NCBI GenBank assembly: GCA_021372945.1
Contig: JAJFTK010000024.1
Coordinates: 1-64,000 of the forward strand
Length of the DNA stretch: 64,000 nt
Source: Planctomycetaceae bacterium
GTDB lineage: Bacteria > Planctomycetota > Phycisphaerae > Sedimentisphaerales > Anaerohalosphaeraceae
Reading direction: 5' to 3'
The stretch's first letter is position 1; every line of letters begins with the position of its first letter. The translations under genes and the position numbers were made by a program. Shown one piece after another: positions 34,901 through 40,881 of this stretch. Under the pieces are notes generated by a model that saw nothing but the letters and a program-made list of their open reading frames with translations, was not told the origin of the DNA and did not search any database.

Positions 34901-35393
34901 AGTCAAAATTGGAGTCGTTTTTGTGGTCAAAAAGGATTTTGCCGAGAGCTACCGGCGGAAGTACAGTAAACTTGTCCACCCAAGAGGCGGTGTCCTTATT
35001 GTACTTTTGGTCCCTGATGTATTCGCTTGCAGTGTCCTGGCGGCCAGGCAGATCAATATCGGCCAAGATGCGGTGGTATCGGTCTCTTGGCATAGGGCCA
35101 TGCGAGGTTCCTGGGCGGACAGTAACCGTCTTTCCCATGAGCATCTTCTGCATGTCCTGTTTTGCCCACTGGCTGCCCGGCTCCGGTTGTTTGCCATCCC
35201 AGCCCGTCTCTGGGGCGTTGGCGAACGAAAGCCTGATATTCTCCAGTTCGCCGCCCGGCATCTGCACAAGTGCTGTGTCTCCATCGACCACACGCAAAAC
35301 CTTGGCCTGAAAATGGCGAGGCTTGGGTTCGGCGGATTCAGCGGGTTGCTCTGGAAGGGCTTGTTTTAGGAATGCGAGCGGCGTGGTATTCAT
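28965..35393 (-). CDS. Giant polyvalent-type virion protein with N-terminal nuclease domain
   Basis: This 2142-residue protein is the largest in the window and closes the structural block. Residues about 27-130 match a staphylococcal-nuclease (TNase-like) domain: VLRVVDGDTALVQMPGGE, a later RDRYHRILADI. A glycine-rich hydrophobic stretch follows near 250-290, then low-complexity Ala/Gln/Pro linkers (about 500-580 and 1400-1460). The last 500 residues have features of large polyvalent protein domain LPD38 (GLLGPDWTISNLRTLYKSIW). Such proteins are packed in podovirus heads and injected with the DNA. It likely forms part of the ejection apparatus and may cut host DNA or open the path through the envelope. 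Confidence 0.75.
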   Translation of the reverse strand: MNTTPLAFLKQALPEQPAESAEPKPRHFQAKVLRVVDGDTALVQMPGGELENIRLSFANAPETGWDGKQPEPGSQWAKQDMQKMLMGKTVTVRPGTSHGPMPRDRYHRILADIDLPGRQDTASEYIRDQKYNKDTASWVDKFTVLPPVALGKILFDHKNDSNFDYYVNATGAAINRNMGGLMKQFAESFNEKDSTLWRLGDHMVMRAEESMMDRESPQEPTAGTTMQRIKTVANQMLTQPGVLAGNILQSAPLMGSAAVGTTLGGPAGGIILSAASLSGSNYEDLRKAGVSHEDAVMWGNFAATGEAVVEQLTFNRLSHLARYGKFLLANKLPKSARGPIIEVFLGGIEDFAVESTQEVVQQGINNAAAILARADNAPALTQGMPESWAGGAIMGPVMGRTAAGIGWAKGEAPSYAPDAKMFEAEYNKLNKAITQAVTQVEDKNVLKLLDRLVATIDQSNITQQDKDAAKKAVQEMTDAYLSGAILDRGTSEEASQSPETAQATPAAAQPDNAAAVSEQPAQEAAAVQPAKQQDESAVAQEDINALRAKGLTDLDIEHLVKTYSPAQIRELVAKASSPAPSNTSPEPTPIQFEDEEQATQDKETAEAEEIGPTLNETAEKLWGHITTHNGEVFADGRELNRLPDEALGRLYNLLGLPQYKSYTKMDARTKREAQITMIRREADRRDDRRVEGTRRFLQPKETPGQDMDELEDFDLSAIDERLAPEAEEQSEEEAFESEQGKGELTGWEEGFQDTEGIPKKGQFNPHQAEGRFESLDQESKDKINYVVRSVLKAKSQKSSTNASHEVFGTEARQMQESASIDEQGLVVVTDNEGIKHAYNVTRILPKVRTQDSKAPGGAIYQRRPVTHKELSAQANEILVEIAHSMGIKAAQADSRSTVIQRILRAQNRFTHTEVVGYDDTANDVSTTEDQSPEAALLADIARNEQKDESGEKASRLKAIVDAEKRNDLSGATARLTEAEKYDLRAEIDEYLYNPRMADTKRHERQKEGITEQHRLALDSLVTRFKALGMKQTDAEWAANAARRKIDNLGGNIEAKDFGLSRWQNSLWAKKMGLDFSPEAIIRDTAEWILKKTNHAGWSHWGRKYGVSKELTSVDGSGSSEFSRGLETYFKERGIPWLTDGQSIPLNPKTRKAVPSFENRQKQQQARVEWAKAFASMQKQEVRLTGKAAKEARDARGRAFVQGFAKNANKFAGKVFGKLFHPKSVFWDKNAKVTMKEEPVRAMDSSVNKSPRANAVDTRIHSPIEYHKLRRKFAENLIAKLENIRQGSFIVAVDENGEPYRVNPGERAKGKIVDVHGLPAMPGMIPYGSARVNQKLNKAAEVVARATMMEMTGTPQTEVDAYMKANIPTLDIDPRRAPKATDAAQTPQAAQSPQTQQAQPQQNAAQTPTATPQVKLTEAQAKAKEDFISQANALIAKINAKQAPTAQPQASPNNPTASQGVNVAAQKMDSIELFKQWRNLMKLKLDRDTAANQARMREILGLKQYNPAVWGAVWNGYSLADIGTAMLMAIDIRRYPGYTEFVAKLTAPYRKTLDLAVQINNAKDGTLSQLKSLTDDIAQQHAEAGEMAIQLGALDTRIHNYAPHIWEFEASQGNPNAKLFNATHLQERTFVKGGLIEGLAAGKKLKDPGLLEASYVARQRTSDIAILNRTMKDMVEAGVAVVEGQRVPDGWKKLVHPQMTIGELTQDGVVQRAVYMSAKDAGYLNRKFGVSKLKGLPGVKQIDLFLGISKQLLLNGSLFHPRSGIWADIFNTLKLGDVNPIRHIQEGAKMIEQMPPFLEKLVKYGLTLPSRLDYDPVFDAARPGDARGPKWLQGAHDAAAKTSKTFEDFVFGTVIGNLKAYNAVANLMAALKENQQAIADGKIAEEEIYKGIASRMNNEFGGQDFAEAGIGPTFEHVLKMGLLGPDWTISNLRTLYKSIWGKTAFEKTTHRELLKVVAMSGLASTVALNLLISFWDDDDFFERYKKAWKAGGLKWLDVDITPIAKALGSKERKYFNVIGEYKEPLKWLNKPSTQIRGKLSTILRPLVDAMFGEDFAHRSYTSGGELFKTGKTTSWQSENKDTWPIRWHQVPSWSLQSAMNGLPISMQIILLRAMGQADNTDLLFELAGLDVSTDYRSGKKSRK

Positions 35394-35503
35394 TTATCTA
35401 ATTTTCCTCTTGACAGTTGGCGTCTTGTTTGGAACAATGCCGGTTTTAAGGGGTATTATGGCGGTGTTTAGGAGAATGAAAACTTCGTTTGAAAAGGACA
35501 AGA

Positions 35504-35641
35504 ATGGGTAAAAACGAGCAAACATCAAAAAAGGTCGGCCAAATCGCTTCCCAGTTACTTCGGAGTAAAACAACATCTAGTAAGGTGAAGAGCGTTGCAG
35601 CGTCCGCATTGACACAAAGACCCAGTAAAAAGAAACACTAA
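35504..35641 (+). CDS. Small basic protein, 45 residues
   Basis: A plus-strand frame, MGKNEQTSKKVGQIASQLLR onward, with AAGGACAAGA before the ATG. The pattern (KKVGQIASQLLR, SKVKSVAASALTQ) resembles a small-protein family seen near toxin or cargo genes in Proteobacteria, from memory and unchecked. Its stop overlaps the end of the convergent gene by 4 bp. It is the first gene of a small cargo island inside the structural block. Confidence 0.55.
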   Translation: MGKNEQTSKKVGQIASQLLRSKTTSSKVKSVAASALTQRPSKKKH

Positions 35642-35871
35642 ACAGTCCGTATGGTCCGAATGCGTTTGATGCAGACGGTTGGAATGGTGATGCAATTGTG
35701 GACTTGGTCGGCGCCGTCGGTTTGTGCCACCACTTTATAATCGGGTTCATCTTTTACTATGAAGCCGAGCGTGGTGCATTCTGTTGGTCCATGGCAATCA
35801 ATGTCATCGAGAAAGCGCCAGATGCCGCCGCCGCTCTTGCTGTCAATCCATTCAATTTGTACTTTTTTCAT
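35638..35871 (-). CDS. Hypothetical phage protein, 77 residues
   Basis: MKKVQIEWIDSKSGGGIWR, then LGFIVKDEPDYKVVAQTD and CITIPTVCIKRI. The Trp-Asp-Ser start, the GxxVxxxxDYxVVA strand and the final TIPxxxI motif fit a small family of phage proteins of unknown role. There is no Shine-Dalgarno sequence before the ATG (CCTTAAACCCTTT), so it may be leaderless or poorly translated. Confidence 0.6.
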   Translation of the reverse strand: MKKVQIEWIDSKSGGGIWRFLDDIDCHGPTECTTLGFIVKDEPDYKVVAQTDGADQVHNCITIPTVCIKRIRTIRTV

Positions 35872-35893
35872 AAAGGGTTTAAGGAGAAATCAC

Positions 35894-36205
35894 ATGGGTA
35901 TTGTCATTGTCGTTCTTATCGTGGGCGCGTTTGCCGCAGTATTATACTATCGGTCGTGCAATAATGTTGTCCGCGTTAACAATAAGGTTACATCTATGAT
36001 TCTCTCTCATACGCATCCCCGTTTAGTCATTGAATACCTGAATAGTGAAGGCTTTATTGGAGCTACTGCTCATCGTTTTATTAACGATGTTGTTTATGGG
36101 CCACATGCTTATTTGAATTTTACCAACGAAAATGATCGTCTCGAAGCTGCAACATGGTCTATGGTGTACGGAGCATTTCGCGGCCAGTATCAAAAAGGAG
36201 AGTGA
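35894..36205 (+). CDS. Membrane-anchored hypothetical protein, 103 residues
   Basis: Start at 35894 has AAGGAG eight bases upstream. One N-terminal membrane helix (MGIVIVVLIVGAFAAVLYY), then a soluble domain (LVIEYLNSEGFIGATAHRFI). Together with the next gene it forms a plus-strand pair with a 1-bp gap. No family is recognised. Confidence 0.6.
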   Translation: MGIVIVVLIVGAFAAVLYYRSCNNVVRVNNKVTSMILSHTHPRLVIEYLNSEGFIGATAHRFINDVVYGPHAYLNFTNENDRLEAATWSMVYGAFRGQYQKGE

Positions 36206-36206
36206 A

Positions 36207-36932
36207 ATGCGGTTACTGGAAAACTGGTTGTTCCTTATATGCCTCTGTGCGATTGCGTTTTCAATCGCATCCCTTACTCCGTTGGGCGAGCGACATTTGC
36301 AAGAATATGGTGACTATCGCCCCCCTGTTTACAAAGAAGTGTTTTCCGAGAGCAGTTTTATGTTATTGGCCACAATTGTCATGTTTACCTGTACATTAGC
36401 AGTAGCTTGTTACTTTTATGTTCAGTGCCGGACTATTGTATTTGCGATGCTCTTGGGCGGCTCTGCTGTAATCGTCACACCGATTTATACATGGCCTGCA
36501 ATCCATGACAACATATTGTTGTTCATGCGGTGTTTCCATTTAGCCCTATTGCTAGTAGCGACCGTTGTTATAGTTAAACCTACCATGCCTACTCCAATGT
36601 CGCCAGTTGGTCTGATCCGTGAGACATGTGCAAGGTTTGAGGCAATACTAAAACCATGGTGGCAACCTCCACCTTCACCCGATCCGTCTATTTTTGCCCA
36701 GTCCAGATGCGATACAAAGCCGCTATTGCAAATTAACGACGAAATCCAACATGCTCGATTTGGGCATGGTGTCGTCGTAGGATTCAAAAACAACTCTGGT
36801 GGCAATCCGGTTTCTGCCAAGGTCCAGTTTGACAGTGGTTACGCTACTTTTGTTGGGTTACGTGGCGGTCCCGAGATCGAGGCGAGCGTCCTGATTACGG
36901 GTAGGGTCCGCGATTCAGAAAACGTTCACTGA
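36207..36932 (+). CDS. Multi-pass membrane protein with C-terminal tudor-like segment
   Basis: 241 residues from the ATG at 36207, where AAAAAGGAGAGTGAA precedes. About four membrane helices cover residues 1-150. The C-terminal ~60 residues (ARFGHGVVVGFKNNSGGNP, then VQFDSGYATFVG) look like the small SH3/tudor-like tail of UvrD/PcrA helicases (FGxGVV...VxFxxG). Superinfection exclusion or host sensing is a guess. Its end overlaps the convergent virion gene by 38 bp. Confidence 0.55.
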   Translation: MRLLENWLFLICLCAIAFSIASLTPLGERHLQEYGDYRPPVYKEVFSESSFMLLATIVMFTCTLAVACYFYVQCRTIVFAMLLGGSAVIVTPIYTWPAIHDNILLFMRCFHLALLLVATVVIVKPTMPTPMSPVGLIRETCARFEAILKPWWQPPPSPDPSIFAQSRCDTKPLLQINDEIQHARFGHGVVVGFKNNSGGNPVSAKVQFDSGYATFVGLRGGPEIEASVLITGRVRDSENVH

Positions 36933-37917
36933 CCTGCGGAGTTATCTTTTTCCCGCGTTTCTCTAATTCTCGTTTCTGCTTGGTAATCGCCTGATTTTGC
37001 TTAGTGCGAAGCCCCGGCAATTCGTCCTGGATACCGGTGATCATTGCGTTTAATTCGGTAACTTGGTTGGCTAGCATGTCGCTCCTGATGCGATCGGCGC
37101 TGCCTGGGACGAATGGGTTGGCGTTCGGCAGGAAGGCGTCCGGCATGTCACGAATTGCGCTCATGCTGGCCTGGAAACTATCAATTGCGCTGGCAATATT
37201 GTTGTCGTCGTTGCCAGTGCCGTAGGTTTTATTCAGGTTGGCGTATTCTTTTGTTAGATTTCGATACTTCGCTGCTGTTTCCGGAGATATGTCGAACCGG
37301 CTTGAACGATTCATGCCCCATGTTCCAGAGGTGGCAGGCGAATCCTTAATTCCAGCCTGCTTTAAGGCCTCCCATGCCTCGGTTTCTTGACCTAACGTGT
37401 AGTTTGGGCCTATGGTGTCTGCAATCCTTGCTGGAAGTTGTTCCCATGTAACCTGTCCAGTATTTACCGCCTTGGCGATTTCACCCAATGAGCCTAGTTG
37501 GGCAGTGGATAGCGTGGTTTTTTCGCCAGATGCCATCGCCTTGGCCAGGTTAATCTGGTTGTCCATCGCGCTGTTGCGGTCGTAAATGTCCAATCGCCGT
37601 TTTTCAAGAGTATTGCCCTGGCGTTTCAGTTCCAGGTTTTCTTCTTGCAAGCTGCGCGTTACTCCGCGGTTGTATGCGTTGTTTATTACTTCGGCTTCGT
37701 GCCATTTGCCTTGTCGATCAAAGAGTGCCTTGTCTTGCGTTATACGGTCTTTCTGCAATATCAGGGTTTGCTGGCGGTATTGCTCGTCGCGCAGGTCGTT
37801 TTGCTCCTGACGTTGCATCTGTTGGTCGAAGCGGCGCCGGTCCTCTTTGATTTGCATTCCCTGCATGTATGCGGTTAAAAAGCCCCTGGCAAATGCGCTT
37901 GGAGTTTGAAGATTCAT
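36895..37917 (-). CDS. Putative internal virion protein, helical
   Basis: 340 residues, almost entirely helical and Gln/Arg-rich (RRFDQQMQRQEQNDLRDEQY near 25), with a coiled coil to about residue 110. Position between the giant ejection protein and a second virion protein suggests an inner-core or ejection component, as in T7-like phages. No sequence motif proves it. Confidence 0.5.
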   Translation of the reverse strand: MNLQTPSAFARGFLTAYMQGMQIKEDRRRFDQQMQRQEQNDLRDEQYRQQTLILQKDRITQDKALFDRQGKWHEAEVINNAYNRGVTRSLQEENLELKRQGNTLEKRRLDIYDRNSAMDNQINLAKAMASGEKTTLSTAQLGSLGEIAKAVNTGQVTWEQLPARIADTIGPNYTLGQETEAWEALKQAGIKDSPATSGTWGMNRSSRFDISPETAAKYRNLTKEYANLNKTYGTGNDDNNIASAIDSFQASMSAIRDMPDAFLPNANPFVPGSADRIRSDMLANQVTELNAMITGIQDELPGLRTKQNQAITKQKRELEKRGKKITPQVSERFLNRGPYP

Positions 37918-37927
37918 GGATTATCCT

Positions 37928-38566
37928 TTACCGAGTTCGGTTAAATGCGACCATTCCGCCCATTTGGGCCAACGAACCTAAAAAGCCGCCCATCTGCTGG
38001 CTATTGGCCTGTTCCATCAACCCCTTCGTAAACATGGACTGCGCTCGCAGCATGGGGGTTTGGGTCTCAATATTCATAATGTTCTGGCCTAGGTTCATGG
38101 CGTTCATTTTGTTCTCGCGCTGCAACTCGTGCTTCTTGGCCGTTGGTGCATAGCCGCTCGAGGTCTTTTGCAGGGCTCCCTGGACCGCCTGGCCCGCAAG
38201 GTTGCCTGAGGCCAACGTTTCGCCCGTATTAGGCATTGCGGCGCCTGCTGACAAAGCGTTTTCGGCTTGGCGTGATGCGGCCTGGCCCTGGCGGCGGATG
38301 TTGGCGATAATAGGCGAGACAAGGTTGTCGTCCAATTTGCCAGCTTCGGCGTCTGCCCAGCGTTTGTCAGCAGCCTTGTAGGTTGCCTTCTCGAGCTTTT
38401 TGCCGCGCGCCGTCAGATTGATCACCGAACTTGGCGCACTGCCGGAACTGCTGCCCGAAAACAGGCTGTAGGCGCCCATACCCAGGCCTGCAACGTTCAT
38501 TGCTCCAGCGGCTGCGCTGCCCCCACCCACGGCGGCCAAGCTGGTTCCTACGGCTGCAAAGCTCAT
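37928..38566 (-). CDS. Putative internal virion or ejection protein
   Basis: 212 residues: an Ala/Gly-rich hydrophobic N-terminus (AAVGTSLAAVGGGSAAAGAM), then a helical region with ANIRRQGQAASRQAENAL. Size and composition resemble T7 gp14-like ejection proteins that span the membrane. TCGAAAGGAACAAACTAG precedes the ATG. It starts directly beside the cupin-like gene. Confidence 0.55.
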   Translation of the reverse strand: MSFAAVGTSLAAVGGGSAAAGAMNVAGLGMGAYSLFSGSSSGSAPSSVINLTARGKKLEKATYKAADKRWADAEAGKLDDNLVSPIIANIRRQGQAASRQAENALSAGAAMPNTGETLASGNLAGQAVQGALQKTSSGYAPTAKKHELQRENKMNAMNLGQNIMNIETQTPMLRAQSMFTKGLMEQANSQQMGGFLGSLAQMGGMVAFNRTR

Positions 38567-39040
38567 CTAGTTTGTTCCTTTCGACAACAGTGCACGTTGC
38601 TGTTCGTTAAGCAAAAGCTCATACGACTCCACGATGACCTCTTTTTCGATTTCTTCAAGGTCTTGCTGTTGTGTATTGTGTACAGTCACCCACACGGTAT
38701 CTTCAAGCGTAACCAGGGCCCTTTTTGTTCCGGCAGGCGAAACCATGACACGCGGGGCTTCAATAAGCTCCCTGCCACCCTCCTCAGTGACCACGATCAC
38801 TTTGCCTCGCATCAGGAAATTGGCATGGCTGAATCGGTGTATCTTGCCAACCAGCACCATTCCTTTTGGAATAAAGATTTCGCGTACATATTGGCCATCG
38901 GCGAATCGGTGAGTCAGTGGGCAGTTATCGGTGTCTCCAAAGAACGCTCCTGGTGCCTGTGCCAGGGCGGCCTCGAACTCCTGTATCTGGACGCGCCGTT
39001 GAATTTGTAGTTGCTGCTCTCTTGTGGTCAATTCCTGCAT
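38567..39040 (-). CDS. Cupin-fold virion-associated protein
   Basis: 157 residues with a cupin pattern in the middle: YVREIFIPKGMVLVGKIHRF, then HANFLMRGKVIVVTEEGG, VSPAGTKRALVTLEDTVWVT. Small cupin-like proteins with the GxVxVxxEG signature occur in structural regions of many phages, with unknown role. Two flanking helices are long and charged. Confidence 0.65.
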   Translation of the reverse strand: MQELTTREQQLQIQRRVQIQEFEAALAQAPGAFFGDTDNCPLTHRFADGQYVREIFIPKGMVLVGKIHRFSHANFLMRGKVIVVTEEGGRELIEAPRVMVSPAGTKRALVTLEDTVWVTVHNTQQQDLEEIEKEVIVESYELLLNEQQRALLSKGTN

Positions 39041-39056
39041 AATTTCCCTTTCCCGA

Positions 39057-39782
39057 CTACCCCATAAAGGTGCCGTAGGACATATTGGCTACGTTGCTCA
39101 TTCCGCCCCAACTGTTTATCATTGCCTTCTGCTGCGGACTTCCAGTTTGCACATTGCCCGACATTCCATTTGCGTAACGTTGCCCCGCGTTAAGCCAACC
39201 TAACGCGCCGCCGATACCCTCCATCATCTGGGACCCGAAGGTTCCATAATTCTGTTGGGACTGCGTGTGCTGCTGGAGGTAACTGTTATACTGCTGGGTG
39301 ATCGAGGCCGACATGCGCTTGGCGTTGGCCAGGGCGTCCACGGCCATGTCCATGCCCAATTCCTTGTCTGCGGCACCCTGGGTGCGGAACTGCTGTTCGA
39401 TCATATCCCGCCCACTGGTCGTCTGCGATTCAAACATGTTCCTGGTCGCCTGCAAGACTCTGGTGTCGTTCGGATTTACCGTGCGGGCAAGTCCGCTTTC
39501 CAGGGTCTGCTTTCCTTCCTTGGCTGCCGCACTGTAGTCCTCAATGGCCTCAGCGCGTTGCGTTGCTAGCAACCCTCTGCCTAACAGTGAGTCGCCGCTG
39601 AGCATGTCCTCTATTGTCCCATAGGTGCGATCTTCCCACTGGAGGCCTTCCTTGCTCAACTGCGGCATGGATACCTTCGGTGATTTTGGCTTGCTGGACT
39701 TGTAGCGCACATTGGTGGGCCGCTTGGAAACCTGAAAGCCGTTTTGTTCCGGCGGGAACAATTCAAGATTAAGCCAATTCAT
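39057..39782 (-). CDS. Putative internal virion protein
   Basis: 241 residues, helical, Gln/Ser/Met-rich at the C-terminus (YNSYLQQHTQSQQNYGTFGS). It overlaps the GNAT gene by 14 bp. Composition and position support a structural, perhaps core, role. No family is recognised. Confidence 0.5.
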   Translation of the reverse strand: MNWLNLELFPPEQNGFQVSKRPTNVRYKSSKPKSPKVSMPQLSKEGLQWEDRTYGTIEDMLSGDSLLGRGLLATQRAEAIEDYSAAAKEGKQTLESGLARTVNPNDTRVLQATRNMFESQTTSGRDMIEQQFRTQGAADKELGMDMAVDALANAKRMSASITQQYNSYLQQHTQSQQNYGTFGSQMMEGIGGALGWLNAGQRYANGMSGNVQTGSPQQKAMINSWGGMSNVANMSYGTFMG

Positions 39783-40197
39783 CTATTTGAATCTCCATTG
39801 TCTGCTCCCGTACCGGCGTAAAGCCAAGCGCTCTTTGCCAGGCCTTTGGATTTCTCTCGGTAGCCATTTTTATTTTTGTGGCCCCTTTGCTCTTGAGCCA
39901 TGCCGCCGTGTGGCGCAATAGTTCTTTGGATGTACCCTTCGGCGCCCTGGGGTTTATGGAGGCCGACAGGACAAAGCCTTCGGTGGGTACGACAGGATGC
40001 GGCTCCTCGGCGTGTACGTAGCCCAGAAGGCTGCCGTGGTCGTCAAAACAGCCGAATAGGCCTATCCCTGCGGCATAGTCCCTCAAGTAGTGGCAATAAG
40101 AAGCGTAATCGAACGTGTGGTTCTCAATGTCGGACATGAGGCACAAGAGTTGCAGGGCTGTCGAATGGTCAAGTTGAGTGATTTGCTTGATAGCCAC
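39769..40197 (-). CDS. GNAT-like acetyltransferase
   Basis: 142 residues with a GNAT-type fold: GIGLFGCFDDHGSLLGYVHA (strands 2-3), FVLSASINPRAPKGTSKELL (strand 4 and acetyl-CoA loop RAPKGTS, a variant of RxxGxG/A), then AWLKSKGATKIKMATERNPK and WQRALGFTPV at the end. GNAT proteins of this kind are frequent in phage structural operons; the acceptor is unknown. Confidence 0.7.
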   Translation of the reverse strand: MAIKQITQLDHSTALQLLCLMSDIENHTFDYASYCHYLRDYAAGIGLFGCFDDHGSLLGYVHAEEPHPVVPTEGFVLSASINPRAPKGTSKELLRHTAAWLKSKGATKIKMATERNPKAWQRALGFTPVREQTMEIQIDELA

Positions 40198-40869
40198 TTA
40201 TATCCAACTCTTGTCCTGTAAGGTCAAGGCCTTTGCGCCTACACTTGTATAGGTAATAGACATTTGGTCGTTTCCTTGCGTGCGATGGAATTGGACATAG
40301 GAATTCTTGGGGACAAGAACACAGCCAAACCTGTTCCCGTAGGTATTCCAAATCATATAGTACGTACTGTTGTTGGTTGACACCCTGACGTAGGCGGGAT
40401 CGTCCATGCCACCTGTACCTATGTCAGTGGCACTCTTTTGAGGATTATTGAGGTGCTGTCTAAAGTGAATGAACGTGTCGGATGCAGCTTTATAGATAAT
40501 GGTTGCAACACCAGATCCCGCACCATTCCATACATCAGCGTTGTAGAGGTAATTGCCGAAGACCTGGGTGTCTCCATTAACGCTTGAGGCTGCCTTGCCG
40601 TCAGCGTATGTCTTAACGGCCTTCGCAGTCGGCAGTTCGGTATCGGCTGGGGTGGCTCCTACCGCAGTGGTCACGATTCCAGGGGCAAGTTTGGCCAGGG
40701 ATATAATTCCGTTGGTAAGGTGTTCTGTTTTACTGATTGCGCCGGTTTTCAGTGCCCCCAGTGTAGGAAAGGCGTCAAGTTCGTCGCCGATTGCCTGAAA
40801 GTTTTCCATGACCTCGATAGCCCTGGCCTTTTGTCCTGCTGTCAGTGGATTTGGTACGCTAAATGGCAT
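40198..40869 (-). CDS. Tail fibre or tail-tip protein
   Basis: 223 residues. N-terminal helical adapter (AGQKARAIEVMENFQAIGDE), a middle part with SLAKLAPGIVTTAVG and TELPTAKAVKTYADGK, a pattern common in phage fibre shafts, and a beta-rich C-terminus (YVRVSTNNSTYYMIWNTYG). Likely part of the host-contact fibre. It lies just after the tail hub gene. Confidence 0.6.
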   Translation of the reverse strand: MPFSVPNPLTAGQKARAIEVMENFQAIGDELDAFPTLGALKTGAISKTEHLTNGIISLAKLAPGIVTTAVGATPADTELPTAKAVKTYADGKAASSVNGDTQVFGNYLYNADVWNGAGSGVATIIYKAASDTFIHFRQHLNNPQKSATDIGTGGMDDPAYVRVSTNNSTYYMIWNTYGNRFGCVLVPKNSYVQFHRTQGNDQMSITYTSVGAKALTLQDKSWI

Positions 40870-40881
40870 AATTATTCCTTG

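Noticed and set aside
35323..35503. Plus-strand frame with a membrane helix
   Set aside because: It mostly overlaps the start of the 2142-residue gene and has no ribosome binding site.
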